A DNA stretch of 64,000 bases, taken from positions 744,001 to 808,000 of the forward strand of contig NZ_CP102453.1 of assembly GCF_024661895.1 (NCBI RefSeq). Reading direction: 5' to 3'. Each line of letters opens with the position of its first letter. The stretch's first letter is position 1. Made by a program: the position numbers and the translations under genes. This document shows positions 15,839 to 24,682 of this stretch, piece by piece. The notes under the pieces were generated by a model that was given only the letters and a program-made list of their open reading frames with translations, ran no database searches and was not told the DNA's origin. The stretch comes from Fundicoccus culcitae. GTDB lineage: Bacteria > Bacillota > Bacilli > Lactobacillales > Aerococcaceae.

Positions 15839-16780
15839 CTAATCGCGTAAGCTTTTGCCGGTCAGCTGTAAAAAGGCTTCTTCTAAACTAAGTTCCTCTT
15901 TATTTAACGTAGTTAATTCAAGTTGTAAGTCAGCAATTAAATTCAACAAAGCTTTGGTAGAGAATTCAAGCGGGTCTACGATGAGGTGGTATTTATTTTG
16001 ATTGGAAATAACTTGTTGAACGCCTGAAAGCTTTTGGGTGAGTTGATTGTCAAAATTGAGTGGAGCCTGTTCGATTTCCAAATACCATTTGACGTTATCT
16101 TGCACCATTTGCTTAATTTCACTTTGCGACCCATAACCGATTTGATGACCTTTATCCAAAATGAAAAGGCGGTCACATAAGGCTTCAACCTCCTCCATAT
16201 AATGCGAGGTATAGAGAACGGTGGTGCCATATTCATGGATCATGTATTTAATAAATTCAAATATTTTGTTGCGTGATTGAGGGTCAACCCCCACCGTAGG
16301 CTCATCTAATATAAGAAAGTTCGGCCGATGAAGGATCCCAGCTGCAATATTGAGGCGGCGTTGCATACCGCCCGAAAAAGTTTTGACAGGTTTTTTGACA
16401 TGATTTGTCAAACCGATGACTTCTAACGCTTCCTGAATGCGTTCTTTTAATAGCTTGCCAGATAAACCGTACAAACCCCCGAAGTATTCTAAGTTTGCGA
16501 TCGCATTTAATTCTTGCATCAAGGCAATCTCTTGTGGAACTAAACCAATTTGTTTGCGGATGGTGACGATGTCCGTGGGGACGTTTAAATTATCGACTTG
16601 GACATTACCTGAATTAAAGGGCGTTAGACCGGTAATAATATCAATTAAGGTTGACTTTCCTGCTCCATTGGGTCCAATTAAACCAAAGCATTCGCCCCGT
16701 TCAATAACAAACGACACATTATCCAATACCTGTTCTTCACCATAACTTTTGTAAATATGGTTGATATTCACATAACTCAT
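15839..16780 (-). CDS. ABC exporter ATPase
   Basis: A 313-residue ABC ATPase with Walker [10 protein letters not shown] (about 37-45), signature FSGGMQRRLNIA, Walker B LILDEPTVGVDP and switch His in YTSHY. The C-terminal extension (about 225-313) is typical of drug or lantibiotic exporter ATPases of the DrrA/NodI type. GAGGTATTTGAA precedes the ATG. It is the third gene of the putative response-regulator-controlled operon. Confidence 0.92.
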   Translation of the reverse strand: MSYVNINHIYKSYGEEQVLDNVSFVIERGECFGLIGPNGAGKSTLIDIITGLTPFNSGNVQVDNLNVPTDIVTIRKQIGLVPQEIALMQELNAIANLEYFGGLYGLSGKLLKERIQEALEVIGLTNHVKKPVKTFSGGMQRRLNIAAGILHRPNFLILDEPTVGVDPQSRNKIFEFIKYMIHEYGTTVLYTSHYMEEVEALCDRLFILDKGHQIGYGSQSEIKQMVQDNVKWYLEIEQAPLNFDNQLTQKLSGVQQVISNQNKYHLIVDPLEFSTKALLNLIADLQLELTTLNKEELSLEEAFLQLTGKSLRD

Positions 16781-16798
16781 TTCAAATACCTCGCTTTC

Positions 16799-17365
16799 CT
16801 AATTTGGTAAGTACAAGTTAATGCCAACTTCGGTGTCTTCAAATTGTGTTCCTTTAGGTGAGGTGAAAATTAAGTAGATATAGTAGAAATCACCCGCACA
16901 AGATCCTGCATGCATGCCTGTAATAGCTGCGTAGGTATAAACTTCTATATTGAAAATATAAAACAGAATGGTTAAAACGATAGAAATAATCGCAAAAGGT
17001 CCAATGGCTATAATAAACATTTGCCATTTATTATAGAAATTACCTGGACTCGTCGCATAGGCCATACCCGATTTAAATCCATAAAAAACTTTTCCGTTAG
17101 GCGCGAATAACTTAAAGAATAGGCCATGGATGAGCTCATGGACAATAATCATCAGTAGATAAAATAAAAGAAACAGTACAATAGGAATAAAATAATTATC
17201 TGCTATATCAAACAAATTAATACTCGTTTCGGTATCTGGTGCAATTTGTGAGCCTAACCCATAAAATAAGGCCATAAAGATAAACATGAGGACGATGGCT
17301 GCGACGTTGATGCCTATTAGTAATCGTTTGTTTTCAAATAAATTAACTTCTTTGATTAACTTCAT
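16799..17365 (-). CDS. DUF3267 membrane protein, putative zincin peptidase
   Basis: A 188-residue membrane protein with about four spans and the zinc-peptidase motif HELIH in the second half of the second span (about residue 76). This fits the DUF3267 family (putative membrane zincins), whose substrates are unknown. The ATG at 17365 has AGAGGTG six bases upstream; a GTG three codons earlier is less suited. It is the first gene after the regulatory dyad at 17432-17449 and lies 18 bases before the ATPase gene, so it is probably co-expressed with the exporter. Confidence 0.85.
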   Translation of the reverse strand: MKLIKEVNLFENKRLLIGINVAAIVLMFIFMALFYGLGSQIAPDTETSINLFDIADNYFIPIVLFLLFYLLMIIVHELIHGLFFKLFAPNGKVFYGFKSGMAYATSPGNFYNKWQMFIIAIGPFAIISIVLTILFYIFNIEVYTYAAITGMHAGSCAGDFYYIYLIFTSPKGTQFEDTEVGINLYLPN

Positions 17366-17393
17366 TTTATACACCTCTTTCTTTGATAGTTTA

Positions 17394-17449
17394 AGTATAG
17401 ATTTTTTGAGACCAAGTTTCTATTCACCAAGGTCATGGATTAACATGAC
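17394..17449 (-). promoter_or_regulatory. Probable response-regulator operator and activated promoter
   Basis: GTCATG-GATTAA-CATGAC (17432-17449) is a perfect 6-6-6 inverted repeat. Downstream on the minus strand a good -10 TATACT (17394-17399) is paired at 17 bases with a poor -35 (TAGAAA, 17417-17422). The dyad centre would lie near position -53. A poor -35 and an upstream dyad is what a LuxR-type activator needs, and the gene for one lies directly upstream. Confidence 0.65.
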
Positions 17450-17459
17450 TAAAGTCACA

Positions 17460-17488
17460 CAAAAAAAGAGACTAATTCATCAGTCCCT
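17460..17488 (-). terminator. Weak intrinsic terminator overlapping the response-regulator stop codon
   Basis: On the minus strand GGGACT and AGTCTC form a 6-bp stem (one G-U pair) around the stop codon, followed by seven T. It would partly separate the two-component genes from the exporter operon. Confidence 0.5.
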
Positions 17489-18125
17489 TCTGAAAAGCAA
17501 AAATTGCCAGTTGCGTTCGATCCCGCAATTCAAGTTTGCTTAATATCATACTAATGTTATTTTTTATAGTACCTACCGAAAGAAACATATTGCCCGCTAT
17601 TTCTTGGTTATTGAGGCCACTCGCTATGTAGCGAATAATTTCAATTTCCTTGTCGGATAAGTCAAAAGCTGCTGGCGAAAAAGCTGTATTGGCTTGCGCG
17701 GTTGTGTTGGCGAGCATAGCTTGACTAATTTTTCCATCCAGCACCACATTATCGCTGAGAGCAATTTGAATCCCTGCATAAATTTCCTCTGGACTACTAT
17801 CTTTTAATAAATACCCCGACGCCCCCACTTGCATGGATTGAGAAATATATTCTACATCTTGAAAAGTGGTTAAGATAAGTACTTTAATGTTTGGATGTTT
17901 CTTTTTGATTAATTCGGTTCCTTCTATTCCATTGACTTCTGGCATCCGAATATCCATCAGTACGATATCGACGCGATGTTGATCACAAAAAGCGAGCGCT
18001 TCTCGACCATTTTTAACTTCACCAACGATTTCTAGCCTTTCGAATTCATTGAGTAAAATCTTTAAGCCACCCCGGATTAACTGTTCATCATCCACTAATA
18101 AGACTTTGATTGATTCCTTGCTCAT
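17472..18125 (-). CDS. NarL/LuxR-family response regulator
   Basis: A 217-residue response regulator: receiver domain (about 5-120) with the acidic pocket VDDE, phospho-acceptor Asp58 in VLMDIRMP and Lys in YLLKDSS, then a LuxR-type HTH (about 150-212; LSDKEIEIIRYIASGLNNQE). The ATG at 18125 has AAAGGAGG eight bases upstream and overlaps the kinase gene by 38 bases. It is paired with the DesK/LiaS-type kinase upstream, and the dyad at 17432-17449 is its likely target. Confidence 0.93.
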   Translation of the reverse strand: MSKESIKVLLVDDEQLIRGGLKILLNEFERLEIVGEVKNGREALAFCDQHRVDIVLMDIRMPEVNGIEGTELIKKKHPNIKVLILTTFQDVEYISQSMQVGASGYLLKDSSPEEIYAGIQIALSDNVVLDGKISQAMLANTTAQANTAFSPAAFDLSDKEIEIIRYIASGLNNQEIAGNMFLSVGTIKNNISMILSKLELRDRTQLAIFAFQKGLMN

Positions 18126-19257
18126 AGGCAAATCCTCCTTTAGGTAGTACAATTCTAATTTTAAACCCTTGATTTATGGCGGACTGAACATGAACTTTCC
18201 CCCCTAATAGCTTAGCCCGTTCTTGCATGCCTAAAATACCCAATTGGGGTTTAATGGTATCTGTGCCTTGTCCATTGTCACTCATGGTAAGAATCAATGA
18301 ATCATTGGTAAAATGGCAAACAATCCGTACTTCTGAAGCTTGACTATGTTTGGTGGTATTAACAAGAAACTCTTGCACGGCCCGGATAACGAGTTGTTCT
18401 TGTTCAGGTGATAAATTCCACAATAATTGATTGTGATTAAAATAAACCATTATTTGACTATTTTTTTCAAAAACTTGCAAAATAGTTTGCACTTGATCGA
18501 TAAAAGCGACTTTTTGATATTGCGATGGCTTCATTTCATGAATCACTTTACGCACATTGCCTAACCCTTCTTTAGCAAATAAATGCAATTCTTTCAACAT
18601 TTCAGAAGCTTGCAGGTTTGTCTTGGCGGTGAGTCTTTGAATGGCAGCCAATTGGATGACAATCGTTGACAAGGTATGCCCAACTGAATCATGTAAATCG
18701 CGTGAAATTCGATTACGTTCATTCAAGGTATGAATCTCTTCCATGGTTTGCATCTGGGATTTAAGAGATTGTAAATTTTCGGTTTGTTCATCGTATTGTC
18801 TACTTTTCTCATAGAGTTGCGCTTGTAGTGTGGTATTTTTAACATTTTGTTCCACTAACAACAGACTAATCAACAGAGTGGCTAAGGTAATTAATAGGGT
18901 ATCCACTGTGGGTATGTGTGCTTGCGTATTAAATGCATAATAGAGTAAAAGTATCACGGTCAAGAATGCTAAATAATATAAGCTGACGCGTCGCGAGTAA
19001 ATTTGGCGCAAATCCATGACAAAAACGGCAAGCATTAGGGTAGGAAAAGTTGGTAAAACAGCGATATTTATTAGCGTTAAAAGGCTGATGATGTGCAGTT
19101 GGATGGTTTTGTATTTTGGGTTGTCGAGGAAAAACCATTGAATGTTGCTGGCAATGACCCAGGTGAAAAACCAAAAAAAAGCATACTGCCAAAAGGTTCT
19201 AATGGGAATAAGTTGAAATAAATTTAGTAATAAGAGCACATATTTGATTGCAATCAT
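18088..19257 (-). CDS. Sensor histidine kinase (DesK/LiaS-like, HisKA_3)
   Basis: A 389-residue kinase with about six N-terminal membrane spans (residues 1-138), a coiled-coil linker (140-180), the HisKA_3 phospho-acceptor His189 in SRDLHDSVGHTL and an HATPase_c domain ending about 380 with DNGQG and GILGMQERA. It has no extracellular sensor domain, so it probably senses in the membrane, as in DesK or exporter-linked kinases. It forms an operon with the response regulator. Confidence 0.92.
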   Translation of the reverse strand: MIAIKYVLLLLNLFQLIPIRTFWQYAFFWFFTWVIASNIQWFFLDNPKYKTIQLHIISLLTLINIAVLPTFPTLMLAVFVMDLRQIYSRRVSLYYLAFLTVILLLYYAFNTQAHIPTVDTLLITLATLLISLLLVEQNVKNTTLQAQLYEKSRQYDEQTENLQSLKSQMQTMEEIHTLNERNRISRDLHDSVGHTLSTIVIQLAAIQRLTAKTNLQASEMLKELHLFAKEGLGNVRKVIHEMKPSQYQKVAFIDQVQTILQVFEKNSQIMVYFNHNQLLWNLSPEQEQLVIRAVQEFLVNTTKHSQASEVRIVCHFTNDSLILTMSDNGQGTDTIKPQLGILGMQERAKLLGGKVHVQSAINQGFKIRIVLPKGGFAYEQGINQSLISG

Positions 19258-19293
19258 GCCGTCACCTCATTTCCTTATTTATGTTTGGGGGAC

Positions 19294-20121
19294 TTATTGT
19301 ATTCTATCATCACGATAATAAATATTGCCGATTTTATGCGGTTCGGATGGGAGCCATGGCTCGCGCTGTCTGGCCATCAATACGGTATGTCCCGAAAATC
19401 TTTGGTTCCGCTTGGATGCCGGAATTTTCTCATCTGTCCCATCTAAGATGGCTTTAGCTAAACGGATATTGTTATCCAAAACCCTTTTATCTAATTCAAA
19501 CGTTTCGTGGTTGACCAGAACTCTGTCATACTGTTGCGCATGAACACTAAATTTTACCATCGCCTCATAATGTTCTTGAATCGTTGAACTATTTTCCAAA
19601 AACATAAGTGTTGGATGTGAAATGGCATCGCCGAAAATAGCAATTCTTTCCTCCGGAATAATAAATACCATGCACCCCATACTGTGACCCGGTAAATCAT
19701 ATGGCAAAATGGTCAGACCACCTAAGTGAAATTGGATGTCTTCCGTTAGTGGTGTGTAAAGAGCAGTCCGTGGCGCCTGCCATAAGTTAAGGTTTTCAAC
19801 AAAATCACTCGCAACATATTTTAACATTAGCTGTCTGCGCAAGGCGATTTCACTCTGTGCCTCTATCATATTGAAGTCTCTTTCATTGAGATAGACGTCG
19901 TCGAATTGGACTGCGCTCCCATTATGATCAGGGTGTCCATGCGATAAAACTAAGGTAATGGGAAGGTTTGTGAGTGTTTGTGCTACTGCTTTAATATCGC
20001 CATAGCCCCAACCACAATCAATTAAAACGGCTTGTTCATCCCCCACAACTAAATAACAACAAACATAGGGCATGATTAGCCGGAAAATACGGTTTGTAAC
20101 CTTTTCTACTTTGAATAACAA
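19294..20121 (-). CDS. MBL-fold metallo-hydrolase
   Basis: A roughly 275-residue metallo-beta-lactamase-fold hydrolase. Metal ligands are visible as HGHPDH (about residue 60), a His in LPGHSMG and an Asp in FGDAIS. The best start is a TTG at 20121 with GAGGCG six bases upstream; an ATG at 20184 without ribosome site would add 21 residues. The substrate is not known; glyoxalase II-like or lactonase-like activity is possible. It lies between the histidine-kinase operon and the repeat island. Confidence 0.85.
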   Translation of the reverse strand: MLFKVEKVTNRIFRLIMPYVCCYLVVGDEQAVLIDCGWGYGDIKAVAQTLTNLPITLVLSHGHPDHNGSAVQFDDVYLNERDFNMIEAQSEIALRRQLMLKYVASDFVENLNLWQAPRTALYTPLTEDIQFHLGGLTILPYDLPGHSMGCMVFIIPEERIAIFGDAISHPTLMFLENSSTIQEHYEAMVKFSVHAQQYDRVLVNHETFELDKRVLDNNIRLAKAILDGTDEKIPASKRNQRFSGHTVLMARQREPWLPSEPHKIGNIYYRDDRIQ

Positions 20122-20386
20122 ATTTATCGCCTCGCATCTTTTATTAAAAGCAAGTATAGAGTAAAAAGGATACTGCGTATACAATATCCTATTTGCTTAT
20201 TCATAGATTATCATTATAAACTAGTAAAATTCAATTAATTAAGAAGTTTTAGTAGGTTTTTTAATTGTTGCTCAGTTTTGAGGTGCGTTTTTACGGGGAA
20301 AGTTGGTAAGACAGGTAAATCACTTTGATGGTACTCGTCTGAAATTGTTGTTCCGCCTTTTTGGCTTTTACGCCTTAATGTGACGA

Positions 20387-20592
20387 GTTGCCGGTCGTCG
20401 TTTTTGCGGGAAGGCCGCCAATCGCACTTGCCGGATGTCGTTTGAAATCGACGACCGCCTTTTTGACATTTACGCCTTAATATGACGAGTTGCCGGTCGT
20501 CGTTTTTGCGGGAAGGCCGGTAATCGCACTTGCCGGATGTCGTCTGAAATCGACGACCGCCTTTTTGACATTTACGCCTTAATGCAGCGGAT
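20387..20592. repeat. Two 102-bp GC-rich tandem repeats (left arm)
   Basis: Two units start at 20387 and 20489 with GTTGCCGGTCGTCG. Each contains an inverted pair GGTCGTCG and CGACGACC about 50 bases apart, followed by GCCTTTTTG. A decayed third unit begins near 20591. Because 102 is a multiple of three, one frame stays open and yields a 34-residue repeat protein (20235-20633, minus strand); this is not believed to be a gene. Confidence 0.85.
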
Positions 20593-20712
20593 TGGCGTAA
20601 GCAGGAAGTGATAAGCCGTCTTTCAATGCTCACCTAAGTTATTGTCACATGGAAATATCTGAGTGACAATAACGTTTTCTCATTTAACAATTACTTTTTT
20701 ATCCGGATTTTG

Positions 20713-20850
20713 GGCAGAATCAGGTTATTCTGTCCTTTTTTACTTGGATTTTGGACAGAATCAGGTTATTCTGTCCTTTTTTGATCGAATTTTGGACAGA
20801 ATCAGGTTATTCTGTCCTTTTTTACTCGAATTTTGGACAGAATAGGCTTA
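20713..20850. repeat. Tandem array, about 3.5 x 40-41 bp with GGACAGAAT/ATTCTGTCC dyad
   Basis: Units start at 20713, 20753, 20794 and 20835. Each has GGACAGAATCAGGTTATTCTGTCC-type arms (GGACAGAAT, six bases, ATTCTGTCC) followed by a T run, so each resembles a terminator hairpin. The same arms occur in the dispersed repeat at 13424-13505 and 46757-46830. Confidence 0.88.
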
Positions 20851-20882
20851 CTCTGGTCTTTTCCTAATCTAGCAGGTTAAGA

Positions 20883-21087
20883 CTATTCTGTCTTTTGCTA
20901 CCCGAGCAGATGACAGATTAGAGCTATTCTGTCTTTTGCTACTTGAGCAGATGACAGATTAGAGCTATTCTGTCTTTTGCTACTTGAGCAGATGACAGAT
21001 TAGAGCTATTCTGTCTTTTGCTACTTGAGCAGATGACAGATTAGAGCTATTCTGTCTTTTGCTACTTGAGCAGATGACAGAATAGCT
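20883..21087. repeat. Tandem array, 5 x 41 bp
   Basis: Five nearly identical units start at 20883, 20924, 20965, 21006 and 21047. Each carries ATTCTGTC and, 18 bases on, GACAGATT, an imperfect dyad related to but distinct from the preceding array. The near identity suggests recent expansion by slippage or unequal exchange. Confidence 0.92.
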
Positions 21088-21162
21088 TTATTCGGTCACG
21101 AAAATGAGTCATTTGATAACCGATTAGCTTTACTTAATGTCTACTCACTCCCAGCTTACGGG

Positions 21163-21345
21163 TTGCCGGTCGTCGTTTTTGCGGGAAGGCCGCCAATCGC
21201 ACTTGCCGGATGTCGTCTGAAATCGACGACCGCCTTTTTGGCTTTTACGCCTTAATGCGACGGGTTGGCGGTCGTCGTTTTTGTGGGAAGACCGGCAATC
21301 GCACTTGCCGGATGTCGTTTGAAATCGACGACCGCCTTTTTGGGA
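21163..21345. repeat. Two 102-bp GC-rich tandem repeats (right arm)
   Basis: Units from 21163 and 21264 match the 102-bp units at 20387-20592 in the same orientation, so the two hairpin arrays are bracketed by direct copies of a third repeat family. Confidence 0.85.
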
Positions 21346-21437
21346 TATATGACGAAAATTATCACGAAGGACTTGTCATTCACCACTCGAAAACGCAGCG
21401 CCTACCATCACGCAACTAAGAAGCAGAGATATTTATT

Positions 21438-22499
21438 CTAAACGACTCCGTGAAACGCATAAAAGCGTTTGACGTCGGGATTCGTTAGTAATGGATGGTG
21501 CACTTGGTGCAGGCTGACACCTGGAATACTATTGCCTTCCAGAAGCGAAATGCCCGTATCCGTCAAGACCACATCCCAACCCACGTAATGAATTTGCTTC
21601 GTTTGATAGACATAGTTGGCCACATCTAAAACACAGCGTGTCACCTGTTCCCAATTGGGAATGATTCTACCCGTGAGTTGTTTTTTTGTATCTGGATGAT
21701 TTTCATACCACTGGAGTTGGCCATTTTGCGGAATCATCGCTGCCCGCCCTAACCGACCTGAGACAGGATTAACTGCGACACTCAAGCCTTGGCGACGAAA
21801 ATTATCGGTTGGGGCAGATAAGTTAGTGCCGACCCGGTAAGTCGATGCTGCAATGAAAGCTTGTTGATTGGCCGGATCAATCATGGTCAACATGCGGATA
21901 GTATTGACTGAATTCGGAAACAGTGACTGGGAGAATTGCCCTTGACAAATATATTCCGAAATAAAATAGCCAACTTCTAATGATAATAAATACCGTTGGA
22001 ACGCTTCTGAAGAGAGCAATTGATCATTCATTCTCACCTTGCCATCTTCCCAATTAACGACCCACACGCCTTGACCTTCCATCCCAAAAATAGGTTTGAT
22101 GACGACTTTTCGAAGACTATCTGCTTGTAAGTAGTCGACGAGTGTTTTAGCATCATAAAATAATTCCGTGCGTGAAATAAATTCTCTATTTTGGATAATA
22201 GCCAAGGTGGCTGGCATTTCAGCTAAGCCCTCTAACATATCCGTGAAAGCTACTTTATTATTTAAAAAGTAAGCCGATTGATGATTTATATCGCGGGTAT
22301 TCATCGCTTGGTAATCCGATAAATAATAATTAAAATTTTTCATCGTTAAATTATAGAGAATAGTTGACTCTGCGATAAAGCCTTTGGATAACATGAGATA
22401 TCTGTTTAAACTTATTTGTGGTTGTTTGCGTTGATAATCCGCTTTCAAAAGTGCTATTGGTAATAGTATTTTTCTACGTAAATTATTTGATTGGCTCAA
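21438..22499 (-). CDS. ATP-grasp protein (sugar-transfer-associated type)
   Basis: A 353-residue protein whose residues about 125-340 form an ATP-grasp fold: KPIFGMEGQGV as the nucleotide-binding loop, SEYICQ, NSVNTIRMLTM and a C-terminal metal-binding LLEGNSIPG. This matches the ATPgrasp_ST family (alpha-L-glutamate-ligase related), often linked to cell-surface polysaccharide or teichoic acid modification; the substrate is not known. The start is a TTG with AAAGGTG nine bases upstream. It is a single gene, divergent from the catalase. Confidence 0.85.
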   Translation of the reverse strand: MSQSNNLRRKILLPIALLKADYQRKQPQISLNRYLMLSKGFIAESTILYNLTMKNFNYYLSDYQAMNTRDINHQSAYFLNNKVAFTDMLEGLAEMPATLAIIQNREFISRTELFYDAKTLVDYLQADSLRKVVIKPIFGMEGQGVWVVNWEDGKVRMNDQLLSSEAFQRYLLSLEVGYFISEYICQGQFSQSLFPNSVNTIRMLTMIDPANQQAFIAASTYRVGTNLSAPTDNFRRQGLSVAVNPVSGRLGRAAMIPQNGQLQWYENHPDTKKQLTGRIIPNWEQVTRCVLDVANYVYQTKQIHYVGWDVVLTDTGISLLEGNSIPGVSLHQVHHPLLTNPDVKRFYAFHGVV

Positions 22500-22820
22500 C
22501 TTTTCTCACACCTTTCTGTCTTAATATAAGTATAACAGTTTAATTAAGAATTTCGAAATGATTAATTAAACTTATTCATTTTATTAATAATTCATATAAG
22601 TCTTCTGGGTCTTATATAAGAAAGCGTTTCTAATTGTGTTATAATGTCATTAAGTAGTCTAGTGAGTCACACATATTGTTCAAACAAATACTTTAATTAT
22701 AATCATTATAATCTAGTTGCTTCATTCAATTTTTTGTGCTAACATTTATATTAGTAGTAGGCGATATTTATTTAAAAGGTTCTATTACGGAAGTTGTTTT
22801 CAATAATAAGGAGGAATAAG
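22500..22820 (+). promoter_or_regulatory. Divergent control region with perfect PerR box for the catalase
   Basis: TTATAATCATTATAA at 22697-22711 matches the PerR consensus (TTATAATNATTATAA) at every defined position. Its first half overlaps the -10 box TATAAT of a promoter with -35 TTGTTC 16 bases upstream, so PerR binding would block it. A weak cre-like palindrome GAAAGCGTTTC lies at 22620-22630. AAGGAGG ends the region before the catalase ATG. Confidence 0.8.
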
Positions 22821-24560
22821 ATGTCTGAAGAAATGAACAAAGATGAAGTTTTGCAGAGTCCAATGGCCAAAAATGGTCTAAAGCCTTATGAAGAAAGTCG
22901 CAATCAACGTGTGGGTTCCACAAAAATTGCCCATACACTGGATGGTATTCCGGTAGTTGATAATGATAATACAATGACAGCTGGTCCAAGAGGTCCAATT
23001 GTTTTACAAGATACTTGGTTGGTTGAAAAATTGCAATCGTTCTCACGTGAAGTGATTCCAGAGCGTCGTATGCATGCGAAAGGTTCGGGTGCTTTTGGTG
23101 TGTTCAAAGTAACCCATGATATTACGCAATATACGCGAGCTAAGCTATTCTCTGAAATTGGTAAAGAAACCGAAATGTTTGCACGTTTCTCGACGGTTGC
23201 TGGTGAACGTGGTGCTGCTGATGCTGAACGTGATATTCGTGGTTTTGCCTTGAAGTTTTATACTGAAGAAGGTAACTGGGATTTAGCAGGAAATAATACA
23301 CCGGTATTCTTCCATAGAGACCCTAAACATTTTATCGACTTGAACCGTGCGGTTAAACGCGACCCGCGCACTAACTTGCGTAGTCCAAATACGAACTGGG
23401 ATTTCTGGACGTCTCTACCTGAATCATTACATCAAGTAACGATTACGATGAGTGATCGGGGTATTCCGTCTTCTTATCGTTATATGCACGGTTTTAGTTC
23501 ACATACCTATTCTATGTTCAATGAAGCTAATGAACGTACATGGGTACAGTTCCATTTCCGTAGCCAACAAGGTATTCAAAACTTAACGGATCAAGAAGCT
23601 GAACGTGTCGTTGCTGAAGATCGTGAATCACATCAAGCGGATTTGTACAATGCGATTGAACAAGGTGAATTCCCAAGATGGAAAATGTACATTCAAGTCA
23701 TGACGGAAGAGCAAGCCGATAATATGCCATTCAATCCATTTGATTTAACCAAAGTTTGGCCTAAAAAAGATTTCCCATTGATTGAAGTGGGTGAATTTGA
23801 ATTAAACCGTAATCCTGAAAACTACTTTGCAGATGTTGAGCAAGCCGCTTTTAATCCAAATGCCCAAGTTCCTGGTATTGGTTTATCACCTGACCGTATG
23901 TTACAAGCCCGTTCTTTCTCTTATCAAGATGCGGCTCGTTACCGTCTAGGTGCGAATTACCATCAAATTCCAGTTAACTATCCAAAAGCGGTTAAAGAAG
24001 AATTGAACTTTTATGCTCGTGATGGTCAAGGTCGTGTGGATGGAAATGGTGGTTCAACCGTTCATTATACTCCAAACTCATATGGCAACTTAAAATACAC
24101 TAAAACAAATGAAGAACCGCCTTTAAAAGGTGGCGAAGTGAAATACTATGATTTCCGTGAAGATGATCATGACTATTATTCACAACCCGGCCAATTGTTC
24201 CGCGCCATGACGGCTGAGCAACAATTAGTCTTGTTCGAAAACACCGCCCGTAACTTAGGCGATTCAACGATGCAAATCAAACACCGCCATATTAACAATT
24301 GCCACCAAGCCGACCCAGCTTATGGTGAAGGTGTCGCAAAAGCGTTAGGTATTGATATTGCGACGGTTGATTTAACACCAACTCCACGTGACTCAGAAGC
24401 TGCAAACGATGAAGCAAATGCCCGTGGTTATGAAAACTTAAATTACCCAACTGAACCTGCTAACCCAGAATCAGCGCGTGATTTAGGGATCAATGGTCGC
24501 GATACGAATGTGGATCCAAAATCCTTGATTGACCCAATGGATGATCCATTCTTGTTATAA
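22821..24560 (+). CDS. katA: Haem catalase (clade with C-terminal tail)
   Basis: Breaks down hydrogen peroxide to water and oxygen. The 579-residue protein has the distal His in [12 protein letters not shown], the distal Asn in [12 protein letters not shown] and the proximal Tyr in [14 protein letters not shown]. The last 80 residues, a polar tail with many Asp/Asn/Pro, exceed the usual 480-500 residue monofunctional catalase. The start at 22821 follows AAGGAGG; an upstream frame start at 22794 is rejected. Haem must come from the medium or other loci, as no haem synthesis genes are present here. The perfect PerR box upstream indicates peroxide induction. Confidence 0.95.
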   Translation: MSEEMNKDEVLQSPMAKNGLKPYEESRNQRVGSTKIAHTLDGIPVVDNDNTMTAGPRGPIVLQDTWLVEKLQSFSREVIPERRMHAKGSGAFGVFKVTHDITQYTRAKLFSEIGKETEMFARFSTVAGERGAADAERDIRGFALKFYTEEGNWDLAGNNTPVFFHRDPKHFIDLNRAVKRDPRTNLRSPNTNWDFWTSLPESLHQVTITMSDRGIPSSYRYMHGFSSHTYSMFNEANERTWVQFHFRSQQGIQNLTDQEAERVVAEDRESHQADLYNAIEQGEFPRWKMYIQVMTEEQADNMPFNPFDLTKVWPKKDFPLIEVGEFELNRNPENYFADVEQAAFNPNAQVPGIGLSPDRMLQARSFSYQDAARYRLGANYHQIPVNYPKAVKEELNFYARDGQGRVDGNGGSTVHYTPNSYGNLKYTKTNEEPPLKGGEVKYYDFREDDHDYYSQPGQLFRAMTAEQQLVLFENTARNLGDSTMQIKHRHINNCHQADPAYGEGVAKALGIDIATVDLTPTPRDSEAANDEANARGYENLNYPTEPANPESARDLGINGRDTNVDPKSLIDPMDDPFLL

Positions 24561-24575
24561 GAACAGATATATAAT

Positions 24576-24626
24576 TAAAACAACCACACCTACTTATGTC
24601 TTAAAGTGGGTGTGGTTGTTTTTATA
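24576..24626 (+). terminator. Intrinsic terminator after catalase
   Basis: A long stem, AACAACCACACC with GGTGTGGTTGTT, plus a T run follows the catalase stop codon. Confidence 0.88.
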
Positions 24627-24682
24627 CTGTTTTGTGGGTGCGACTGGATTTTTAATCGGCACTCTCCTAGCAGGGATATTTA

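Larger units (their letters stand above)
20122..21437. other. 1.3 kb repeat island between MBL hydrolase and ATP-grasp gene
   Basis: This stretch has no credible gene. It contains, in order, an 11-bp hairpin near 20638-20674 (GTTATTGTCAC / GTGACAATAAC) between the left 102-bp repeats and the 40-41 bp arrays, then the 5 x 41 array and the right 102-bp repeats. All open frames here are products of the repeats. Confidence 0.8.

Noticed and set aside
20235-20633. 132-codon open frame with a 34-residue repeat on the minus strand
   Set aside because: It is created by the 102-bp tandem repeats (102 is a multiple of three), has no convincing ribosome site, and the same repeat elsewhere (21210-21419) opens a different frame.
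20713-21087. CRISPR array
   Set aside because: Units are contiguous with no unique spacers, and no cas gene is present in the window.
22620-22630. cre site upstream of the catalase
   Set aside because: GAAAGCGTTTC is a palindrome but the flanking consensus positions fail at three places; mentioned only as weak.
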